DNA of 64,000 nucleotides from Neptunicoccus cionae. GTDB lineage: Bacteria; Pseudomonadota; Alphaproteobacteria; Rhodobacterales; Rhodobacteraceae. Positions within the stretch are counted from its first letter, which is position 1; every line of letters begins with the position of its first letter. The DNA lies in contig NZ_BMKA01000001.1 in assembly GCF_014643735.1 (NCBI RefSeq), positions 558,001 through 622,000 of the forward strand, read 5' to 3'. Shown here piece by piece: positions 8,485 through 17,480 of this stretch. A model generated the notes under the pieces. It did no database searches. It was not told the DNA's origin and saw nothing but the letters and a program-made list of their open reading frames with translations. The position numbers were made by a program, and so were the translations under genes.

Positions 8485-10290
8485 TTATACTGCTGCGCAG
8501 GCCTGTTCCAGCCAGTTTAGTGTCGCAGGGCCGCAACGTCCCGCCAGTTTGGCCAGAACTTCTGTGTGGTAGCTGTTTAGCCAGTCCCGTTCCGTTTGGG
8601 TCAACAGAGCGATGTCGATCATTTTGCGGTCAATTGGCGCAAAGGTAAGCGTGCGGAAATTCAGCATTTCCCGATCATCGCCGCCTGCAATCGGCGGGGC
8701 TTTTTGCACAACAATCAGGTTTTCAATGCGGATGCCAAAGGCACCCGGTTTGTAATAGCCGGGCTCATTTGACAGGATCATGCCTTCCTGCAAGGCCACA
8801 TCGGATGCTCGGGAAATCCGCTGCGGTCCTTCATGCACCGACAGATAAACCCCGACGCCGTGACCGGTGCCGTGATCGAAATCCAGCCCCGCCTGCCACA
8901 GCGCGTTGCGGGCGAGCGCGTCAATGTCCCGTCCGCTGACCCCTTTGGGGAAACGGGCCATGGACAAGGTGATCATCCCCTTTAGCACCAGCGTGAAAGC
9001 GCGGACCGCTTCGGCGGGCGGCGTGCCAATGGCAAGCGTGCGGGTAATGTCCGTGGTGCCATCAAGGTATTGCGCGCCGCTGTCCACCAGCAGCAGGTTA
9101 TCCGGCTCGATCTGGCGGTTGGTCTCTTCGGTCACGCGGTAGTGCATGATCGCGCCATTCGCGCCGGTGCCGCAGATGGTGTCAAAACTGATATGGCGCA
9201 GCTTTCCAGTTTCCGCGCGAAAAGCCTCAAGCTGTTTTACTACGTCGATTTCTGTCACGTCCGGCGCAGGGCCGAGGCTGTCGACCCAAGCAAGGAAGTT
9301 ACACACCGCAGCGCCGTCCCGCAGGTGGGCCTCTGTGGTGCCGGAAAGTTCCACCTCGTTCTTGCAGGCTTTGGCCAGCAGGATCGGATCGGCGTCATAG
9401 GCAACAGGGGTTCCAGCCTTTTGCAATCTGGCATCAAGCCAGACAGGCGCGGTGGATTTATCCACTAGAACAGGGCCTTGCAGCCGATCAACTGCCGCCC
9501 CCAACGCAGCGGGATCGTTAATGCCCCCATCGTTTCCAAGATGGGCGCGCAGGGTGTCATCTACTTTGGCAGGGTCGATAAACAGTTCGGCGTGGCCACT
9601 ATCATCAAGCGTGGCAAAGGCCAGTGCCACAGGGGTATGCCCCAGATCGCTGCCCCGAGTATTCAACAGCCATGCAATGGAATCCGGTTGCGTCAGCACA
9701 GTCGATTTATGGCCGGACTGGCGCAGCTTTTCCGCCATGCGGCCCCGTTTATCAGCACTGGATTCGCCTGAAAGCGCAATGTCGTAAGGCACCATCAGGT
9801 CTTGGGGCGGGGCTGGGCGGTCCTGCCAGATTACGTCCACCAGATTATCACAAGGGCGCAGAGTAACACCGCTGCCCTCCAGCCGCGCCTTGGCCGCGTC
9901 GATTTCGCCTTTGGTGTGCAACCACGGATCAAAGCCGATGACGCTGCCCTTGGGGGCGTTCGCCACCAGCCAGTCGCCGAGTTTCGTTTTAGGCCAGTCC
10001 ACCGGCGTGAAATGTTCCAGATCGACCTGTTCGCGCACCGCCAGACGATAGCGCCCGTCGATGAAAACCGCCGCGCGATCCTGCAAAACGACGCAAAACC
10101 CTGCGGAGCCTGTAAATCCCGTTAACCAAGCCAGCCGCATATCCGCATCGGCCACATATTCCCCTTGATGGGCATCCGCGCGCGGCACCACAAATCCATC
10201 GAGCGCACGGTCTTTCAAGACGTCGCGCAACTGCGCCAGCCGTGGTCCGCCGGTTTGTGGTGTTGTGGTGGCCTCAAAGCTTTGGAACAT
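8485..10290 (-). CDS. pepP: M24 aminopeptidase P family protein
   Basis: A 601-aa cytoplasmic metallopeptidase that removes N-terminal residues preceding proline. It has the large three-part layout of the eukaryote-like aminopeptidase P: two creatinase-like N-terminal domains (to about residue 315) and the pita-bread M24 domain. The dinuclear metal ligands are visible: VDSGAQYLDGTTDITR (two Asp), HGTGHGVGVYL (His), MILSNEPGYY (Glu) and FGIRIENL (Glu). The length fits the family. It lies downstream of cobT on the same strand with a 76-bp gap and is probably transcribed independently or by read-through. The symbol is by family rather than by certain orthology. Confidence 0.93.
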   Translation of the reverse strand: MFQSFEATTTPQTGGPRLAQLRDVLKDRALDGFVVPRADAHQGEYVADADMRLAWLTGFTGSAGFCVVLQDRAAVFIDGRYRLAVREQVDLEHFTPVDWPKTKLGDWLVANAPKGSVIGFDPWLHTKGEIDAAKARLEGSGVTLRPCDNLVDVIWQDRPAPPQDLMVPYDIALSGESSADKRGRMAEKLRQSGHKSTVLTQPDSIAWLLNTRGSDLGHTPVALAFATLDDSGHAELFIDPAKVDDTLRAHLGNDGGINDPAALGAAVDRLQGPVLVDKSTAPVWLDARLQKAGTPVAYDADPILLAKACKNEVELSGTTEAHLRDGAAVCNFLAWVDSLGPAPDVTEIDVVKQLEAFRAETGKLRHISFDTICGTGANGAIMHYRVTEETNRQIEPDNLLLVDSGAQYLDGTTDITRTLAIGTPPAEAVRAFTLVLKGMITLSMARFPKGVSGRDIDALARNALWQAGLDFDHGTGHGVGVYLSVHEGPQRISRASDVALQEGMILSNEPGYYKPGAFGIRIENLIVVQKAPPIAGGDDREMLNFRTLTFAPIDRKMIDIALLTQTERDWLNSYHTEVLAKLAGRCGPATLNWLEQACAAV

Positions 10291-10366
10291 GCGGGTTTCT
10301 GCCTGTTAATTGTCGAGTGTATCGGGGCGCAGCAGGGGCCAAAAGGCCCCCGCAAGCAGGCAACCG

Positions 10367-12238
10367 TCAGGCGCTGCGGCGCAGCACCATTTTCGGGCCG
10401 GAATTTCCGGTCGGGTCAAACAGTCCGGCCAGTTGTTCGGTAATGGCACCGGCAAGCTGTTCTGCATCGGTAATGGTTACGGCCCGTTCATAATAGCGGG
10501 TCACGTCATGGCCGATCCCTATGGCAATCAATTCCACCTGTTTGCGCTTCTCGATCATCTCGATCACATCGCGCAGGTGTTTTTCCAGATAGCTGGCAGA
10601 GTTCACCGACAAGGTGCTGTCATCCACCGGCGCACCATCGGAAATCACCATCAGGATGCGGCGCTGTTCGGGACGGTTGATCATCCGCTTGTGCGCCCAT
10701 TCCAGCGCCTCGCCGTCGATGTTTTCCTTCAGCAGACCCTCTTTCATCATCAGGCCCAGATTGGGCCGCGTACGACGCCACGGGGCATCCGCACCTTTAT
10801 AGATGATGTGGCGCAGGTCGTTCAGGCGGCCCGGCGTCTGTTCACGCCCGCCCTTAAGCCAGTTTTCACGGCTTTGCCCGCCTTTCCACGCCCGCGTGGT
10901 AAACCCGAGGATTTCACATTTCACCTGACAGCGTTCCAGCGTGCGCGCCAGAACGTCCGCACAAATCGCGGCGATCGAAATGGGTCGTCCGCGCATAGAA
11001 CCGGAGTTATCCAGCAGCAGCGTCACCACAGTGTCTTTGAACTCTGTGTCGTTTTCCACCTTGAAAGACAAAGGCGTAGTGGGGTTGGAAATCACCCGCG
11101 CCAGACGCCCGGCGTCCAGAATGCCTTCTTCCATATCAAACTGCCAGCTGCGGTTCTGCTGGGCTTGCAGGCGGCGTTGCAGTTTGTTTGCCAGTCGCGA
11201 AACCGCCCCTTTCAGGGGATCAAGCTGCTGGTCGAGATAGGCACGCAGCCGCTCCAGTTCTGCCGGTTCAGCCAGTTCTTCGGCCAGAACTTCCTCGTCA
11301 AACTCGGTGGAATAAACACGGTAGTTCGGATCCGCATCGGAATGGGCCGCAGGCGGGGGCGGATCAAGCGGGGGTTGCCCGTCGGGGGCTTCCATTTCTT
11401 CGGCGTCGTCCAGCTCGTCCCGTTCCTCCATAGAGGTCTGGGCCTGTTGCTGTTCGTCGGTTGCTTGCTGGTCCTGCGAGGCTTCGCTGTCGTCGTCTTC
11501 TTCGGACTGGTCGCCGCTGTCGGTATCAGGGTTTTCGTCTTCCTGATTATCCTCTTCGGCTTCGTCCTGACGGTCCGGATTTTCCTCGTCCGGATCATCG
11601 CCAAGCTGTTCGCCGTAGCCCAGATCGTCAATCATCTGGCGTGCAAACTTGGAAAACGCCACCTGATCGTCCAGCACATCATCCAGATTGCCCAGCGTGT
11701 CGGCGGCTTGGGATTCAATAAACCCGCGCCACAGCTCCATCACATGGGCCGCAGCAGGGGGCAGATCGCGCCCCGTTGCCAGATGGCGCACCAGATAGCC
11801 AGCAGCCGTGGCCAGCGGTGCACCGGCGGCGTCTTGTATCTGGGCAAAGCCCATTTTGGCGGCTTCGTTGCTGATCTTGGCGTCGATATTTCCCGCCGTG
11901 CCAGGCATGGCCCGCGCGCCCATCGCTTCACACCGGGCGGTTTCCATCGCTTCGTACAGCGACCGCGCCATTTCACCTTGGGGTGCATAGCGGTTGTGCG
12001 TGGTTTCATTGTGGTAGCGGTGACGCAAAGCATAGGCGTCCGCCGTGCCACGCGCCAGCAGAACCTCGTCCCGCGTCATCCGCCGTGTCACCTGTGGCAG
12101 TCGCATGGCGTCATTGGACTGTCCGGGAGGGTCCACCGTATAGGTGACGTTCAGCTCCGGCTCGTTCGCCATCGCCTTGGTCGCCTCGGCCAGCGCCTTT
12201 TTGAACGGATCAGCGGGATTGTCGTTTGGTTTGTTCAT
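10367..12238 (-). CDS. cobT: Cobaltochelatase subunit CobT
   Basis: CobT and CobS form the AAA+ motor that works with CobN to insert cobalt into hydrogenobyrinic a,c-diamide in aerobic cobalamin synthesis. The 623-aa protein has the N-terminal CobT domain, a long acidic linker (about residues 205-285, runs of D/E/Q) and a C-terminal von Willebrand A domain with the MIDAS motif DNSGSMRG near residue 405. AAGGACGG precedes the ATG. It follows cobS on the same strand with a 65-bp gap. CobN is not in the window. A very long open frame opposite this gene is a shadow caused by GC bias. Confidence 0.95.
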   Translation of the reverse strand: MNKPNDNPADPFKKALAEATKAMANEPELNVTYTVDPPGQSNDAMRLPQVTRRMTRDEVLLARGTADAYALRHRYHNETTHNRYAPQGEMARSLYEAMETARCEAMGARAMPGTAGNIDAKISNEAAKMGFAQIQDAAGAPLATAAGYLVRHLATGRDLPPAAAHVMELWRGFIESQAADTLGNLDDVLDDQVAFSKFARQMIDDLGYGEQLGDDPDEENPDRQDEAEEDNQEDENPDTDSGDQSEEDDDSEASQDQQATDEQQQAQTSMEERDELDDAEEMEAPDGQPPLDPPPPAAHSDADPNYRVYSTEFDEEVLAEELAEPAELERLRAYLDQQLDPLKGAVSRLANKLQRRLQAQQNRSWQFDMEEGILDAGRLARVISNPTTPLSFKVENDTEFKDTVVTLLLDNSGSMRGRPISIAAICADVLARTLERCQVKCEILGFTTRAWKGGQSRENWLKGGREQTPGRLNDLRHIIYKGADAPWRRTRPNLGLMMKEGLLKENIDGEALEWAHKRMINRPEQRRILMVISDGAPVDDSTLSVNSASYLEKHLRDVIEMIEKRKQVELIAIGIGHDVTRYYERAVTITDAEQLAGAITEQLAGLFDPTGNSGPKMVLRRSA

Positions 12239-12303
12239 AGACGTCCCGTCCTTTACCTTTCACTCTTCCATCAACACAACCTAACACAGGTCGCGATTTT
12301 TGC

Positions 12304-13290
12304 TTACCCCAAGCTCACGCTTGCTGCACTTTCCGGCAGTTCTTCGTCGAAACAGCGCTGGTAGAACTCAGCCACTGTCTGGCGTTCCAGTTCGTCGCAT
12401 TTGTTCAGGAAGGTCAGGCGGAAGGCAAAGCCGATGTCGCCAAAGATGCGGGCGTTCTCGGCCCAAGCGATCACGGTGCGCGGGGACATAACTGTGGAAA
12501 TGTCACCGTTCATAAAGGACGTGCGGGACAGGTCCGCGACTGTCACCATCTGGGCGATATCCTTGCGGCCTTTCTCGGTGTTCCAATGCGGGTTCTTCGA
12601 CAGAACGATCGCGGCTTCTGCATCATGGGACAGGTAGTTCAGCGTTGCCACCAGTGACCAACGGTCCATCTGGCCTTGGTTGATCTGCTGGGTGCCGTGA
12701 TAAAGTCCGGTCGTATCCCCAAGACCCACGGTGTTGGCGGTCGCGAACAGGCGGAACGCAGGGTTCGGCGTGATGATTTCGTTCTGGTCCAGCAGGGTCA
12801 GCTTGCCGTCGGTTTCCAGCACACGCTGGATCACGAACATAACATCCGCGCGGCCTGCATCATATTCGTCGAACACGATGGCAACAGGGTTGCGCAGCGC
12901 CCAAGGCAGGATGCCTTCGTGGAATTCTGTGACCTGTTTGCCGTCCTTCAGTTTAATCGCGTCCTTACCGATCAAATCGATACGAGAGATATGGCTGTCG
13001 AGGTTCACCCGCACAGCTGGCCAGTTCAAACGGGCCGCAACCTGTTCGATGTGGGTGGATTTACCAGTGCCGTGATAGCCCTGGATCATCACGCGGCGGT
13101 TGTATTGAAACCCTGCCAGAATAGCGAGCGTGGTGTCGGGGTCGAATTTATAGGTGCTGTCCGTTTCTGGAACGCGGTCTGTGCGCTCGGCGAAGCCCTT
13201 GACGGTCATATCGCTGTCGAGTCCGAAAACCTCTCTTACAGAGACTTCCTCGGTTGGTTTTGCGTTCATATCCAGAAAATTATCGGCCAT
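12304..13290 (-). CDS. cobS: Cobaltochelatase subunit CobS (AAA+ ATPase)
   Basis: A 328-aa AAA+ ATPase that pairs with CobT to power cobalt insertion by CobN. It shows Walker [10 protein letters not shown] (near residues 70-78), Walker [11 protein letters not shown] (near 135), sensor-1 LFATANTVG near 180 and an arginine-rich C-terminal lid. Length is normal. It is first of the cobS-cobT leftward pair. In many alphaproteobacteria a J-domain protein gene and bolA lie immediately upstream of cobS; here a 3-kb block on the opposite strand intervenes. No cobalamin-riboswitch-like structure was recognised in the 274 bp upstream. Confidence 0.96.
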   Translation of the reverse strand: MADNFLDMNAKPTEEVSVREVFGLDSDMTVKGFAERTDRVPETDSTYKFDPDTTLAILAGFQYNRRVMIQGYHGTGKSTHIEQVAARLNWPAVRVNLDSHISRIDLIGKDAIKLKDGKQVTEFHEGILPWALRNPVAIVFDEYDAGRADVMFVIQRVLETDGKLTLLDQNEIITPNPAFRLFATANTVGLGDTTGLYHGTQQINQGQMDRWSLVATLNYLSHDAEAAIVLSKNPHWNTEKGRKDIAQMVTVADLSRTSFMNGDISTVMSPRTVIAWAENARIFGDIGFAFRLTFLNKCDELERQTVAEFYQRCFDEELPESAASVSLG

Positions 13291-13442
13291 TTATATCGTC
13301 CTGCGTCATCGAAAGAAGTACCCTTGCGAAGGGCGGTCTATGCTTAGTGGAATATATTCAAACAGGGCGCAAGGGGGGCGGGGTAATTTGACCCGCTCAA
13401 ACCCGCCTGACATAGCGTAGATCGGCGCGAGTAGTCCGCTGA

Positions 13443-13539
13443 TACGGAAAGCTTACGGAAAGAAATTCTTAGGGATGTTTTGAAAAAGACTTCTAAACAA
13501 GACGGGGGAATGTAAAAGGATTGTAAAATTTAAGTAAAA
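13443..13539 (+). promoter_or_regulatory. Phased direct repeats upstream of the sulfatase gene
   Basis: Two kinds of repeat lie in the 122 bp before the start codon at 13565. TACGGAAAG occurs at 13443 and 13454, 11 bp apart. Further down TGTAAAA (13511), TGTAAAA (13522) and AGTAAAA (13533) form three units at an exact 11-bp period. Direct repeats of 11 bp are the usual target layout of OmpR/PhoB-type response regulators. No consensus -35/-10 pair was found, so binding by a specific regulator is inference. Confidence 0.45.
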
Positions 13540-13564
13540 TATAGCGCGTAAGGATTCAGTATTT

Positions 13565-15181
13565 ATGGTCGCCAAATTCATTTCGTCTGTTAAATTTTTC
13601 ATAGTTATTCTGCCAGCCTTACTGACGTTGTTTCTTGTGTTACGGGCTATCTATGATGCGAATGTATCCGATTACCGGTATGCACTGGCGCTGTTGGTGA
13701 TTTTTGCCGCGAGCCTGCTGGTGCGCCCTCCTTATGAACCGGATGAAGCCCGCCGTCGCAAACGCTGGGGGCGGCTGTTGGTGATCCTGCTTCCAGTGCT
13801 TGTTCTGGTCCCCGCGACCTTTGTGGTTCTTGTCTTTGGAAAGATGGATATGGCGGCTTTCGTGTTCCATCTGGTCTTCGGGATGGATGGGACCCCCACG
13901 GCAAACTTTGTGCCTTACGGGTTCACTGTGCTGGTTTACTGGTCCGTATTCCTGGCCAGCCTGTTTCGGGCGCAATATTGGCTGGAACGGGTGCCTTTCA
14001 GCACCGTTGCGATCGCGCTGATGCTGCTGGCGGTCAACCCCGTTGTTTGGGATCTGGCGAGCCAATCGCTCGCAGATACTTACAAGCAACGCCCGTCCTT
14101 TGTTGAGGATTTTAAACACCCTGAACTTAAGAAAGGCGCGAACAAGCCCAATCTTGTAATCATCTATCTGGAGGGACTGGAACGCAGTTACAACACCCTA
14201 CCGCCTGCGATGGCCGAAGCCTATGCGCCTCTGGACGCGCTTGCGCTGGAAGGGATTAATCTAACCGGCGTGGACCAGTTGCACGGCACAGCATGGAGCC
14301 TTGCTGGAACCGTGGCAAGCCGCTGCGGTGTGCCAGTCTTACCCAACGGTCTGATTTCGGCGCGCGATTACGGCGACGTCAAACTGATCGCCCCGAACCT
14401 GACCTGCCTCGACGATATCCTGCACGCCAAAGGCTATGACGTCAGCTATATTTCGACCACCCGCATTCTGGGAAACAAGATGGGGTTTTACGGCTTTGAC
14501 AATTACTTCACGACCCATGGCACCGAGCAGATTTATGATTTGGGAAATATAGAATACGAAATGACCGCGGATGTGGCCAAAAGCTTTGCCAATGACTGGG
14601 GGTTGCGGGATGCCCATGCCTTCGCGAAGGCCGAGAAGCTGATCGCCGCCGCTTTGGATAAAGACGCCCCTTTTGCCGTCACCGTAGCAACCATGGATAC
14701 CCACGGGCCGGTCGCGCTGATGTCGCAGAGCTGTACCGGTGGGTCAAACAAGTTCAAGTCGTCCAACATGATTGACGCTGTGCATTGCACCGCGCGCCTG
14801 ACCAGTGCGTTCGTCGAAAAAGTGCGCGATATGACCAAAGGCACCGACACACGGATTGCGATCATGAGCGACCATCTTGCCCATCATAACAACCTCTACC
14901 ACTTGCTGGAAAAAGCGCCGCGGCGCAATACTGCGATCCTCCTTGACGGGCCTTTTGCGCCACAAGTGATAGACAGTCATGCGGCAATGTTTGACATATT
15001 CCCGACCCTGTTGCATTGGCTGGGATGGCTGGAAGGAAAGCAGGCTGGTATCGGGGTGTCGTTGCTCTCCGATGAAGCGACATTGGTGCAGACCCACGGC
15101 GTAGACGAGGTGAACGCACGTTTGAAGGTAGATCTGGACCTCTCCCGTGTGATCTGGAACATGGATGGGCATTCGGAATGA
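13565..15181 (+). CDS. Membrane sulfatase-family protein, LTA-synthase / phosphoglycerol-transferase (OpgB/MdoB) like
   Basis: A 538-aa inner-membrane protein with about five N-terminal transmembrane helices (roughly residues 9-27, 37-54, 68-90, 112-134, 146-165). An extracytoplasmic alkaline-phosphatase-superfamily domain begins near 190. Catalytic landmarks are NLVIIYLEGLE (metal Glu), TAWSLAGTVASRCG (likely Thr nucleophile region), TMDTHGP and IMSDHLAHHN (metal Asp/His), in the order seen in LtaS and OpgB. Such enzymes transfer phosphoglycerol from phosphatidylglycerol to glycans or other lipids. The acceptor here is unknown. Its stop overlaps the next gene by 4 bp. Three phased repeats precede it. 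The pair sits between cobS and the J-protein gene. Confidence 0.82.
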   Translation: MVAKFISSVKFFIVILPALLTLFLVLRAIYDANVSDYRYALALLVIFAASLLVRPPYEPDEARRRKRWGRLLVILLPVLVLVPATFVVLVFGKMDMAAFVFHLVFGMDGTPTANFVPYGFTVLVYWSVFLASLFRAQYWLERVPFSTVAIALMLLAVNPVVWDLASQSLADTYKQRPSFVEDFKHPELKKGANKPNLVIIYLEGLERSYNTLPPAMAEAYAPLDALALEGINLTGVDQLHGTAWSLAGTVASRCGVPVLPNGLISARDYGDVKLIAPNLTCLDDILHAKGYDVSYISTTRILGNKMGFYGFDNYFTTHGTEQIYDLGNIEYEMTADVAKSFANDWGLRDAHAFAKAEKLIAAALDKDAPFAVTVATMDTHGPVALMSQSCTGGSNKFKSSNMIDAVHCTARLTSAFVEKVRDMTKGTDTRIAIMSDHLAHHNNLYHLLEKAPRRNTAILLDGPFAPQVIDSHAAMFDIFPTLLHWLGWLEGKQAGIGVSLLSDEATLVQTHGVDEVNARLKVDLDLSRVIWNMDGHSE

Positions 15182-16227
15182 CACAGAAGAAACGGGCGGA
15201 TTTTAAACTTGGCGGGGTCATGGTCGCGGCGGGGAGCCGTCAGACGATCGATCTTCCGGTCAGTGTGCTGGCAGATCATACGCCGGTGTCTCTGTCTGCC
15301 CATGTGATCCATGGCGCGAAAGACGGTCCGACCGTATTCGCCAGTGCTGGCGTCCACGGGGACGAGGTAATCGGCGTCGAAATCCTGCGCCGTTTGTTGC
15401 AGTTTGACGGCTTGAACCGGCTGCGGGGCACACTGATCGTCGTTCCGATTGTGAATACCTACGGATTTTTGATGCGCTCGCGTTATTTGCCGGACCGGCG
15501 GGATCTGAACCGCTCTTTTCCGGGGACGAGCAAGGGGTCTCTCGCCTCGCGGTTGGCGAATATCTTTCTGGAAGACATCGTGGAACGCTGTGATCTCGGG
15601 ATCGATCTGCATTCTGCTGCGATCCACCGCACCAATCTGCCGCAAATCCGTGTGTCCAAGGGATCGGAACGTTTGATGGAGTTGGCACAGGTGTTCGGGC
15701 CGCCGGTGATCCTGACCTCTGGCCTGCGTGAAGGCAGCTTGCGGCAGGCCGCACAGGAAAAAGGCGTTGAGGTGCTGCTGTACGAAGCGGGCGAGGGGCT
15801 GCGGTTTGATGAAATGGCGGTGCGCGCCGGTGTGGCTGGTATCCTGCGGGTGCTGCGCCATCTTGATATGGTGGCCGCGAAAGGCATCGCCAAGCCTAAG
15901 GAACAGCCGGTGTTTTGTGCGGGCAGCAGTTGGGTGCGCGCGCCGGCGGGCGGGTTGATCCGCATTTTCAAAGGCGATGGGGATGTGGTGGAAAAGGGGG
16001 AAACGCTGGCCGTGGTGTCTGACCCGTTCGGAGAGTCAGAGGCCGAACTGCTTGCACCCATAAGCGGTGTCATCATCGGGCGTGCCGTATTGCCGGTAGT
16101 GAACGAAGGCGATGCGATTTTCCACATCGCCAGCGTCGGTTCTACGCAAGAAACCGAAGATACGGTCGAAGGATTGGCCCAGCAGCTGGAACTGGATCCG
16201 CTGTTTGACGAGGATGAAATTATCTAG
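15178..16227 (+). CDS. Succinylglutamate desuccinylase/aspartoacylase family (M14-type) protein
   Basis: A 349-aa zinc carboxypeptidase-fold protein. The zinc site is visible as GVHGDE (His60, Glu63) and the later His in IDLHSAAIH near 142-150. RDLNRSFPG near 105-113 is the substrate-binding Asn-Arg segment, and LLYEAGEG near 200 carries the catalytic Glu. The C-terminal 100 residues (from about 243, SSWVRAPAGGLIRIF through VIIGRAVLPVVNEGDAI) look like a lipoyl/biotinyl-type beta barrel, as in the AstE/AspA-like group. Family members cleave N-acyl amino acids; the substrate here is not predictable. It is coupled by ATGA overlap to the sulfatase-like gene, implying a joint role in modifying a surface compound (inference). 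Confidence 0.85.
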   Translation: MTQKKRADFKLGGVMVAAGSRQTIDLPVSVLADHTPVSLSAHVIHGAKDGPTVFASAGVHGDEVIGVEILRRLLQFDGLNRLRGTLIVVPIVNTYGFLMRSRYLPDRRDLNRSFPGTSKGSLASRLANIFLEDIVERCDLGIDLHSAAIHRTNLPQIRVSKGSERLMELAQVFGPPVILTSGLREGSLRQAAQEKGVEVLLYEAGEGLRFDEMAVRAGVAGILRVLRHLDMVAAKGIAKPKEQPVFCAGSSWVRAPAGGLIRIFKGDGDVVEKGETLAVVSDPFGESEAELLAPISGVIIGRAVLPVVNEGDAIFHIASVGSTQETEDTVEGLAQQLELDPLFDEDEII

Positions 16228-16252
16228 AGTGCAATCTTCTAGAAAGTGGCGA

Positions 16253-16302
16253 GGGGGCTGTCTGCCCCCATGCCTGACGGCATTCCCCCGAGGATAGTTT
16301 TT
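16253..16302 (+). repeat. Intergenic GC-hairpin element, copy 2 (terminator-like)
   Basis: Two consecutive hairpins lie 25 bp after the aspartoacylase-like gene: GGGGGC/GCCCCC (16253-16258/16264-16269) and ATGCC/GGCAT (16270-16274/16279-16283). They are followed by CCCCCGAGGATAG and five Ts (16298-16302). It resembles a factor-independent terminator for the rightward pair. It shares the hairpin and GGATA tail with the elements at 4755-4805 and 50403-50427. Confidence 0.55.
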
Positions 16303-16328
16303 CCAACAAGAGCCTTTGGGGGGCGGTC

Positions 16329-16982
16329 TTATTTGAAAATTTTACTGACTTTGATCTGGTCCCAAGCCCAAACCACCTGTTGCAGACGATCTTCGTCGGC
16401 GCGGTTGCCGCCGTTCAGATCGGGGTGCAATTCCTTGATCAACTTTTTGTATTGCTTGCGTAATTCGGCCTTGGTCCAATTGTCCCGCGCTTCAAGAATG
16501 TCCACGGCTTTACGCTCGGCAGGGGGGAGGCGGCGGGTTCCGGCGGCCGGATCAGCCTTGCCCGGATTGCGGGTGGCGTTCTGGCCGAGCACTTCGTGGG
16601 GGTCTTCGATGCCAAGCCGCGCCCAAGCCTTTTGCTCTACAGAGGGGCGGGCGCTTTCCCCTTTTTTGCCAAAGGGTTTTGTGTCCCGTTCCCAAACGCG
16701 GTCTGCGGCGAATTGTTTGTCCATTTCTTCTTCGGAGTGGTTCTCAAAGAAGTTCCACTTGGAGTTAAATTCGCGGATGTGCGTCAGGCAGAACCAGTAG
16801 AATTCTTCCAGATTGTCGGGATGCTTGGGCGCGCGGTATTTGCCCGGTTCGCTACATCCGGCGTGTTCGCACTGGCGGGAGGAAGTCTCAAACGCGCCGG
16901 ACATGCCCCGCCGTCCCTTAGCGCGGCGTTTTTTGTCTGCAGAGACGGAAATATCGAAGTTAAACGGCGTACGTTCGGCCAT
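16329..16982 (-). CDS. J-domain (DnaJ-like) protein with C-terminal J domain
   Basis: A 217-aa protein whose C-terminal 60 residues form a J domain, with the HPD triad in KKLIKELHPDLNGGN near residue 192. It should stimulate a DnaK-type Hsp70 ATPase. The N-terminal half is not DnaJ-like: it has a possible zinc-binding Cys/His cluster, CEHAGC near residue 38 and YWFCLTH near 63. This architecture is known from alphaproteobacteria, where the gene sits between bolA and cobS. Here it keeps its place next to divergent bolA, but cobS is 3 kb away. AAGGAAG precedes the ATG. The client is unknown. Confidence 0.9.
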   Translation of the reverse strand: MAERTPFNFDISVSADKKRRAKGRRGMSGAFETSSRQCEHAGCSEPGKYRAPKHPDNLEEFYWFCLTHIREFNSKWNFFENHSEEEMDKQFAADRVWERDTKPFGKKGESARPSVEQKAWARLGIEDPHEVLGQNATRNPGKADPAAGTRRLPPAERKAVDILEARDNWTKAELRKQYKKLIKELHPDLNGGNRADEDRLQQVVWAWDQIKVSKIFK

Positions 16983-17161
16983 GTGTGTCTTCCTTTAGCA
17001 ATGCGTTCCTGTCCGGCCCGAAAGTGACGGGCGACCGCTGGTCCGGATCCGGGTGCTGGCATATTCATCGCTTTGCGCGTAAAGAGCTCTCGACTCGGAC
17101 AGGGGACTTTAGCCTATTGTGGCAGAGCGCCAAGAGGCATTTTAGGTTTGTGGGGAAAAAG

Positions 17162-17437
17162 ATGGTGATGAAGCAGCGGATGGAGCAGAAATTGCAGGCG
17201 GAATTCGCGCCGCAACTTCTTGAGATTATTGACGAAAGTGAACAGCATCGCGGACACGGTGGGTACCGCGAAGGGGGCGAGACACATTTTCGTATAGTCA
17301 TGCGCTCAGACAAGCTCTCAGGGATGAGCCGCGTAGCCCGTCAGCGCGCGGTCATGGCTTGCGTCAAGTTAGAACTGGAAGAACGGGTCCATGCGCTGGC
17401 ACTGGACGTGAGCGCACCGACACCGGTGTCAGAATAA
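17162..17437 (+). CDS. bolA: BolA family protein
   Basis: A 91-aa BolA/IbaG-type protein, a small class II KH-like fold that often binds [2Fe-2S] clusters with monothiol glutaredoxins or acts as a regulator. Diagnostic segments are the HRGHGGYREGGETHFRIVMRS region near residues 28-48 with its conserved His residues and LSGMSRVARQRAVMACV near 52-68. The start at 17162 (MVMKQRM) has GTGGGGA upstream; an alternative ATG lies at 17168. It is divergent from the J-protein gene, with about 180 bp between that should hold both promoters. A hairpin terminator follows directly. Confidence 0.92.
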   Translation: MVMKQRMEQKLQAEFAPQLLEIIDESEQHRGHGGYREGGETHFRIVMRSDKLSGMSRVARQRAVMACVKLELEERVHALALDVSAPTPVSE

Positions 17438-17448
17438 GACGAGCGGTG

Positions 17449-17480
17449 GAGATCGCCTAACGGTCGATCTCTTTGTCTTT
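17449..17480 (+). terminator. Factor-independent terminator of bolA
   Basis: Perfect 7-bp stem GAGATCG (17449-17455) / CGATCTC (17465-17471) with a 9-nt loop, followed by TTTGTCTTT. It starts 11 bp after the bolA stop. The stop codon of the convergent DUF4177-like gene (17457-17459) lies inside the loop. Confidence 0.7.

Noticed and set aside
10310-12364. A very long open frame on the plus strand opposite cobT
   Set aside because: cobT on the minus strand is a clear full-length family member with MIDAS and acidic linker; the opposite frame has no domain and is due to codon bias in GC-rich DNA.
13291-13442. Cobalamin riboswitch upstream of cobS
   Set aside because: I found no B12-box-like segment or matching helices near cobS.
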